This document shows positions 49,601 to 58,600 of a stretch of 64,000 nt of DNA, piece after piece. Origin of the DNA: Zantedeschia hybrid cultivar (Eukaryota; Streptophyta; Magnoliopsida; Alismatales; Araceae). A program made the position numbers and the translations under genes. The stretch lies in assembly GCA_030544215.1 (NCBI GenBank), contig JARZZO010000014.1, positions 21,707,734 through 21,771,733 on the forward strand, written 5' to 3'. The stretch's first letter is position 1. Each line of letters starts with the position of its first letter. Under the pieces are notes generated by a model. It was given only the letters and a program-made list of their open reading frames with translations. It was not told where the DNA came from and did not search any database.

Positions 49601-52600
49601 ACTTCTTCATTGCAATCTCATAACTTGCTTTATTGTCAGTTACTACTTGAACAATATTTTTCTCTCCAATTTCTTGCACCATCTAACCCATCAAATTAAA
49701 CAAATATTTTGTATTCTTTGCATAATTTGATTTTTTTTAATATGGATGGTACCACTTGTATTAAAAAGAAAGAAAGGTGGGCATGTACAAAAGTGACAGG
49801 GCTAGACATAAAAGGCCCTCTTGTACAAAAACATCGAGACGATGTGACTAAAGAATGAGACCCCTCCAAGAAACAAACATGGAGGAGTTACTACAATCCA
49901 CTCTACAATAGATTCTCGCCCACTCTCTAACATAAAAACAAACAAAAAAGAAAACCATGTCACAAGAAATTAGCTTCCCTCTTGAAAAGCTTGCCATTCC
50001 TTTATGTCCAAATGGCCCAGATAGTTGCATGAAGAACCAGCCATCGCAATACTCGATCCCTCATCATACTCCAAACCATACCCTACTTGGATAGCACCTA
50101 CTCAACATACTGAAAACAAAGAGAACCCACTTGTAACTGACAACTCAACAACTGTCAAATCTCTACAGCAAAGGAGCATGTCATGAAAATATGATCCAAA
50201 GTCTCCTCGTCCGTGCCGACAAGCAACACCCCAAAGACAAATCTACCCTGAAGCGGGCCAGCATATCTTTGTGGGTAACCAATTCAGAGACACTCTCCAG
50301 AGGAGGATTTGCACTTTGAGTGGGCAACGAGTACCCCAAACAACAAACTCGTGAGTATACCTCAGCCCCCCATGTGAAAGAACCTTATATGTCAATCTGA
50401 CGGAGAACTTCCCTTCCTTGTCCCACCTCCAAAACCATTGGTCCTGGGAGTTGGGCGTGATGACGATAGTCTGATGTCTTGAGCAAATGAATAAGGTCCA
50501 CCATCTCATCCTCCCTAAGGCCACGTCTGAAAACGGGACACCAAACTATAGTAGAATCAGTGACATCCATCACCTGGTTAATAGGGGCTACCTGATGAGA
50601 TGAGATAGCAAAGAATCGGGGGAACAACTAACGAAAAGGCTGCATAGTGCACCAAGAGTCCACCTAAAAGACAATATTAGAGCCATTGCCCACCTTGATC
50701 TGAGCTCCTGCCAAGAAAATATCAGGACAACTGAGAATGCCCTTCCAAATGCACGACACATTATAAAGGGTCTGCAATGAAACCTCCCAAATTCTGGAAG
50801 AAGTATAATATTTCTAAGTTATGATCTCCCACAAAAGGCTACCCTCCAAAGACACAAGCTTCCACAACCATTTTACCAGAAGATCCTCATTCAGAGATAT
50901 CAAGTTTTTAAGTCCTAATCAACCATTCTCCTTGGGTCTACTCATTCTGTTCAATTGACTGCAAAACCTCCCTTTTTAGGCTCTATCGAGCCATGCCAAA
51001 AAAAACTTGTCTGAATAGAATCAAGTCCCCTGACAACAGTGACCGAGATCTTGAAAATAGATAAGTGTACGGGAAGAGAGCCCAATACAGCAGTACATAA
51101 AGTTATTCACCCACCATAAGACAGAAGTCTCTCTTTCCAACCTGCCAATCTTTGTTCAAACTTCTGCATCACCCTTTCCCAGTCCTTGCATAGAAGTGCA
51201 CCAGGGGAGAGTGGCAAGCCTAGATAAGAAATAGGGAAGACACCCCTCTGGCGGCCCACAATAAAGGCAGCCCTCTCCAATTCCCCCTCTCCCATATTGA
51301 TGCCAACCATAAGACTCTTTTGAAAATTAATCTTCAAGCATGCCACGACCATCAAAAGTTCCAAAATAAATATGGCCACAAACAATTGCTCCTCCCCTTC
51401 AAAAAAGAAAATGATAGTGTCGTCTGCATACTATAGGTGGGAGATACACCGACCCTACTGGATAACTCGGAACCCCCTAATGTAACCAACTGCCTCAGCT
51501 CTAACCCATAATATGCTAAGAATGTGGGCTACCAAGAGAAAAAGGATGGGCGATAGAGGATCCCCTTGGCAAAGTCCTCTTCTTCCACTATAGAAGAAGC
51601 GGGTGGGCTGCCCATTGACAAGGGCAGCAAAGGTGACAAAAGATATACACTCTCTGACCCAAGCAACCCAGCGATCACCAAAGCCCATCCTAGTAAGAAC
51701 TTGAAAGAGGCAATCCCAATTGAACCGGTCATAAGCCTTCTCAAAGTCTAGCTTCAAAACAAGGCCTTTCCTGTGATGTAGCTTCATGGAATGCAAGCTC
51801 TCATGAGGAACCAAGAAATTATCTAGAAAAAATCTGCCCTTAATAAAAGCTCCATGATTGCAAGACACAATTCTGCTCACCACCTCTTCCAACACCTTAG
51901 TGATGATCTTGTAGACTCCATTAGAAGATTGATCGGCCTATAGTCACTCAAACAATCTGTACCAATCTTCTTTAGGATAAGAACAATAAATGTCTTTGAT
52001 CCATCTCTCTCTTGACCGCTTCCAGTAAATCTCTTCCTTGGCCAGAATATCATCATCTTTGCGTAGTTTGATGCATCAACAGATTTCATAAAAATTATCC
52101 CTACAGTGCAATAAATTAGAAAATTAATCATGGACTTTTTCGTAGTATCAGTCCAGCCATCACATATAAATGTGCATCCTCTCTCCTTCCAAATAACTTT
52201 AAAGTTTATAACCCACTGTTCAAACTCAGCATATTCTCCATTAAGACCACGTCCATATATGTCTTAACGTGTGGGAGCCTTTTTAAACCATGGCCATAAT
52301 CTCCTATGGCGTCAATCATAGGCTAAAAGTAAGGACACTCATCAATGTATGAGCTGTTATTGACGGCTTTCGGGTCGGTCGTGCTGCAATTTAGAAGGCA
52401 ACAAGACCAAGTGGATTTGGGTTTTCGAAACAGGGATGTAACAAATGGGGCCATGGGAAGTCTCCACTCCGATCTTCACATGATGCAGCCCTAAGTAGGT
52501 CCCCATTTTAGTCACTATGGGGGTTGAACGGGGCCATAGGAACCCTCCACCCCAATCTTCACATGATGCAGCCGGCAGTCACCATAGGAGGGCCCACAAA

Positions 52601-55600
52601 GCAAAGGAAAAAGTGGTAAGAACTAAGGCTGGCGGCTGGCGGCTGGCCCCCTGTTAGCTGAGATTGGAACCAGCAATGGTGATTACAAGAACAGTGGCAA
52701 GGGAGATTACACTTTCTTGCGTCCCTTCCCCCCCACCCTGTTTTACCCCTGCATCAACCAAAATGGAAATGTGGAGGAAAATGACTCTTCAATGGGCTGG
52801 CCTTTGTATGAACCCCTTATCACCAACCATAAACGGCCAGCCTCAATGGGCCCAATTTTGTAGGTTGACTTTTAGGCATCAATTAAAAAAATTTAAATGA
52901 TCCATACATGTTCATTTCAAAATCATTTTTTGATTAAATTCAGTAGGGAAACAGAATTGGAGATGAATATGTGTGGACTTTCAAAATCTTTTTCTGATTA
53001 AATTAAGTGATGGAAACATAATTGGAAATAGTTGTTTTCCACACCATTTTGGAAATAGTTGTTTTCCACAGCATTTCTGATTCCGATATTTCTTATCATA
53101 AATAGAATCGAAAACACCTGCTTCTCACTGCAACTTTGCCACATTTACAAACCTACATTTGGGTGTGAAGTACACATGACCGGGACGAATCTACAAGGCC
53201 ACTAAAAGATATATTAGAATGATGTAGATCTGCTAACCGGGTTGTAGCTTAGATCAACCATCCTTGGTTGCAGTGAATGAGATACCATTTACCCATCAGC
53301 TGGAGCTTAGGTCTACAGCTAGAGCAACTACAGTGTTCCTAGGACTACCAAAAAGACAAATGAAAAAAAGGAGAGGATTATGACATTAAAGTAAAATCAA
53401 GTTTAAAAAATAATAAATTAACTTAGGTTACGTTTTCACATTAAAGTAAAATCAAGTTTAAAAAATAATAAATCAACTTAGGTTACATTTTCACATTAAA
53501 GTAAAATCAAGTTTACAAAATAATAAATCAAATTAGGTTACGTTTTTACATTAAAGTAAAATCAAGTTTAAAAAATAATAAATCAACTTACGTTACGTTT
53601 TCACATTAAAGTAAAATCAAGTTTAAAAAATAATAAATCAACTTAGGTTACGTTTTCACATTAAAGTAAAATCAAGTTTAAAATAACTTTTTGTTCATAT
53701 AACAATTAAGGTGAAGCAGGGTCAGAAACAACGGATCTCTTTATGATAAACAGATCCATTTTGCAAGTTTGTTATTACGGGTAGTTCCTACAAAGGGTCG
53801 GACTAATGACGTATAAAATACTTGAATTATCCATGTAGATGCTACATAATTGGTTCTCATCCTTCAGCGACTACGAGTGTAATAGGAGCATCCGTCGACA
53901 AAAGGATCACCCTAAGATGATCATCTCATGGCTATTGAGAACGAATCAAATCAGATGGTTCTATTTCTCAATCTTTTTGACTTGCTACTACGCAATCAAG
54001 GTTGAAAGGATTGAAAAAGTCAGTCATTCACAACCACTAATGGAGGATTCCTCGAAAAGTTAAGGATAATCCTTTTTAGAAATCAAATGGATTCAGTCTT
54101 ATACATACGCGAGGAAGGTAATCAAACAAAAAAGAAAGAAGATGAGTTTTTCTTTCTTTTATCACTTGGGAGCCATGCGAGATGAAAGTCTCATACACGG
54201 TTTTGAATGAGAGAAAGAAGTGAGGAATCATCTTGTCGACTCTCGCTCTCCCACTCCAGTCGTTGCTTTTCTTTCTGTTACTTCGAAAGTAGCTGCTTCA
54301 GCTTCAGCCACGCGAATTTTTGATATTCCTTTTTATTTTTCATCAAATGAATGGCATCTTCTCTGGAAATCTTAGCTATTCTTAGCATGATATTGGGGAA
54401 TCTCATTGCTATTAGCCACAAAAAGGAGGTCAAATCAGAATCGGATCCCTTCTGAAGAAGAATGATTTAACAAGATAATTTGAAAATTGGCCCCTTAAAA
54501 TGCCAAAAACATCTGGATGAACGTAAGGGGGGAGAGAGAGAGAGAGATCTATGGAAGTAAATTTTCACTTTCACTTTCCAACAAATAAAACTTCTCTATG
54601 TTACCATAAATAGATGATAACAGAACTCAGCCAAGACACGATAACTGACAAGATCATCCATAATTAATCAGAAATTATACATGCTCAAAAAGTCTCTTAT
54701 GCCGAAGAATTATTGCACTAGAAAATAAAACAAAGTCAATACTTAACTAAGCAAAATGCAATACGCACAAAAATCTGCACACATTTCATGTGTTCCAAAT
54801 TTCAATTAACGTAATCTTAGCGAAGATAGAGCATGGCATAGCAAAGGCACATTTTCTTACCGCTATTCTCCTTGGTTGTGTACAGACAATGTTACAATAT
54901 CCACCCTGCTCTGTTTCAATCATGTCGTCCAAAATATATTGGGGAACCTACAGAGCGGTAAGTCAGAAAAGGAAATCAAAAATGAAATGCAATCTTTGTC
55001 ACAAACAGCTTAGACAATAAAAGTGTTGTCTATTTATGGGAAGGACATTTCACTGACATATATAGGTGTGGCTTTCCATAATTATGATATATGATAAAAA
55101 CAACATTTAGTAATTATCCTTTTAGAAACATGGAATACCTGAGTTGTTTTGCCGCAACCTGTTTCACCGCAAACAACAAGGACATCATTCTCTTTAAGCA
55201 GATGCAATATGTGATTCTTCAGCTCAGCTATAGGAAGAGAAGCCCTATGTTCCAGCATTTCCTATGAAATAAAAGCAATACATAATTACATATACCAGAT
55301 GAAGCTGAAAGAAGAATGAACTTTAGTAATAGCTATGGGACTCGGGTTACAAAACATAATATAGTTTCAAACATGGATCAAAGTGAGTGCTTAGCCAGAA
55401 GGACTTTATGGAAATGTAAAACCATTCCTGAGTCAAGAATATAACTACTTCCTCACTCTAAAAGTGCACAATATTGCAACATAATAAGGAATGATTACTT
55501 TAAAGTGCCTATGGAAACCCATACTAAATGAAGACTATTGAAGAACAAACAAAAAACGAACCATATATTTGGGCATCTTCATTTTGTTCTCCAGCTCTTG

Positions 55601-58600
55601 TTTCAAGATATTGCTTTCTGCATCCTTGTCATAACTCGTTCCTATGAGGAATTTCACAAAAGACAAAGATAAACAAGGATAAAATTATTAGTGCCTACAC
55701 ACCACCCATCAAGTCAAATGCAGAGAGAATATATGAAGCAGAAGAACTACATAGATTTCTGAAGAAAATGTGTGGTAACCTCAACACAGAATGTATTTAC
55801 TCAGGGTGAAAGAGATAAGAACAAACTCAACAACAGCTTACTATGACTAGCAAATTTATTAAGAAAAGTAATATGGCTTGATCTATAGCTGTGTAACTCT
55901 ACTATACAAAGATCTAGCTATATAACAAAACAAGGCTGTTCAGAATATTCTCTCATCACATGGAGCTGAAACAATAAAATCTGAAACTCTTATTTCACAT
56001 CCCTTAAGTGAAATTTCTCTAGATTTCCAGTCAAATTAATGATAGTGCAGCCTATGATTCCAATGGAAGGCCGACAAAGCACATAGAGGCTATGATAGTT
56101 TCTAACTTTCAAGTTCTACAGAAAACAAATAAAAAAATATTCTTCGTTGTAAAAGAATACTGCTAAGAAAAAAACTTTCAGTTTGTCCATGAAGGGAACC
56201 TGTGTTTGCTTTTCTGAGAATGCTGCACTCTACAGGCTTTTCACAAAGAGAAAAATCTTTAACAACCCTTGAAGACATTGCTGCTGATGCATCAACCTTC
56301 AGCAATGTATCCACAAAACCAGTTCTACGAGCTTCCTCGCTGTCTGCTGGCTCTGCTACCAGTCCATCTATTGATGTGAAACAGGAAGAATTTAGAAAAC
56401 AAAGTTGGTTCAATGCAAGAAGCAATAGATTATGGATAGACAAAAAAACAGTATATGAACTGCAATCTTTAAAAAGTTCATTACTGTTGCAGAAAGATTA
56501 CCTTCGAGCCATTTCCGTACACATGAAGAGTATGGCTCGATGAGTAGTTCATGAACTGGAAGATCAGGAAAAAGTCGATAAAGAGCAAAAGCTGCTACTC
56601 TATTTTGTGTATCCTATAGAATTTAAACAAGATGAGAAGCTGTATTTTCAAGAAATTAGAGTATTCAGCAAGCACTAAGCACATTTGGTAGATAGTAAAT
56701 TTTGACAGTTTTATGCATCAACAGAGGTTATGTGAGTGAAGACATGACATTTTGTTTGAGAGTGAAATTAATTGCCACAATTCAATGAATAAAAGCAAGC
56801 ACAATACAACACAACAGAAAGTCCTAGTACAAAAAGAAGAAGAAAAATAAAAACTCTCTTGAGGCAAACACGAAAGCCTCAAAACCAATACCTGAAAAAT
56901 CCCCAAGAAAAACACCTACAATCTGCTTTGTGAAGATGATAAAACAGACAAAAAGAGGAATAAAAAGGATCAAATCAACCTATCAGATTCCTCCACTGAC
57001 GAGCTTTACAGAAAATTCCAGGCATTTGTCTTGGAAAAGATTTGCTGCTCTGGCCCATTGTTCCACCCAATTAATATAGCTCTCAACAGAATGTCAAAAG
57101 CACTGCCAAAATCATCACTAAATTTCCTCTTGTTCCTCTCAAACCACACAGCCCACACACAGTAGGACAAATAAATGACCATGCGCCCTGCTGAGCTGAG
57201 TCAGGATGTCTCTTTTCCCACCAATCCATCATCTCGAATACTGAGGAATGATCCATGAGTGAAGACATGACATATTGGCATGACATGCAATTGTGAATAA
57301 TGAACTGGGTCTGTGTAGTAATGGAACTTGCAAAGTTCACTGGATCAAAGAATGTGCCCCCATCTGCAAACTGGAAATTTTTCTTATTTGAAAGGGGTAA
57401 GAAGCTAAAAAGAATGCAATCATGCTCAATAGACTAAGTATCCATGTAACCACCACATTTCTAACTTCTAAGCAATTTGCCTTCCTGCCCCCTAAATTGG
57501 ATTCAAAGTTCTTTAAAATAATGCTCCAGTCTTCACATCTTTGGGCCACCTGAAAATGAAAGACCAATATATTTGAGAGGAAATGTAGACCAAGGGCACC
57601 TCGGGTCCCCAGCAAGTCCACAATAGCTTCTATCTTATCTTCAGCAATTCATAGTCCAGAAAGGAGTATACTCCTTCTTCTTGATAATTTATAAACTCAT
57701 GCGGCCATGCAGTTGTTGAAGATATCTCCACCATGGGTGCTGCTCATAGCAGCTGTCTACAATACCAATACCAATACCAATACTTAGCGATGAGTAACAG
57801 CAACGTGCAAGCCACTTCCCCGATAGCTCTAGACAAACAACAAATCTTCAGCAACTTCCTACGGAAAGGGATCTATTAAAAGCACAGATCCTCCCAAAAT
57901 CTGATCTTCTGATCGCTTGCCAAACTGAAATCAACAGAAGAGGTATCCTTTCTAGAGATAAAAACCATCCAATTAGGTGACACTAGATGAGGACGATTTC
58001 CACAAGCTGCATCTCTGAAAATTAAAGTCCCGGATAATGCTATGAACTAAATTGAAATGTTGTCATTCAAACCATTCATATTAAACTCCTTTTTTGGTCG
58101 CAGTACGTAGTGGGCTCCTAAACACTGGAGTCATTCAATCATCTACTATGCCATTTAGTCTATTGTAACAGATCCTAAAGGAACAAATTGAGTTCTTTGA
58201 ACCAAGTGTATGAGAAGGTCTGCTGTTAATGCGGAATATAAGGAAAACAGTTTGCATAACATTTTCAGATGTTCCATAAGTGACGATAAGTTCAACTAGT
58301 TTAAATATTTATGCATCCTTTTGAAAATGAAGGGAATTGGAACATGTATCCACAGAAGTACATATAATTATGGTGAAAATGAAACCTTCAGAAAAAACAC
58401 TGAAGAAATTGAAGAGGAAGGTCCTAAAAACTTGGAGGTCAATGTTTCTCCGGCCACATGGTGAGTATTGGAAAAACATAACTACCAAGAAAATGTTACG
58501 TGAAACGTCACAAATAGCCACATGCTAAATGCAATACCTCGACATAACCAAGTGACTGGAGTTATTCAATCATCTATATGTCAACATTATTCTTTTGTAA

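Noticed and set aside
53383..53684. CRISPR-like array
   Set aside because: Units are contiguous with no unique spacers, and the genome is a plant; it is a simple tandem repeat.
56202..56543. A 113-codon plus-strand frame
   Set aside because: It is antisense to two well-supported helicase exons (56200-56367 and 56502-56613).
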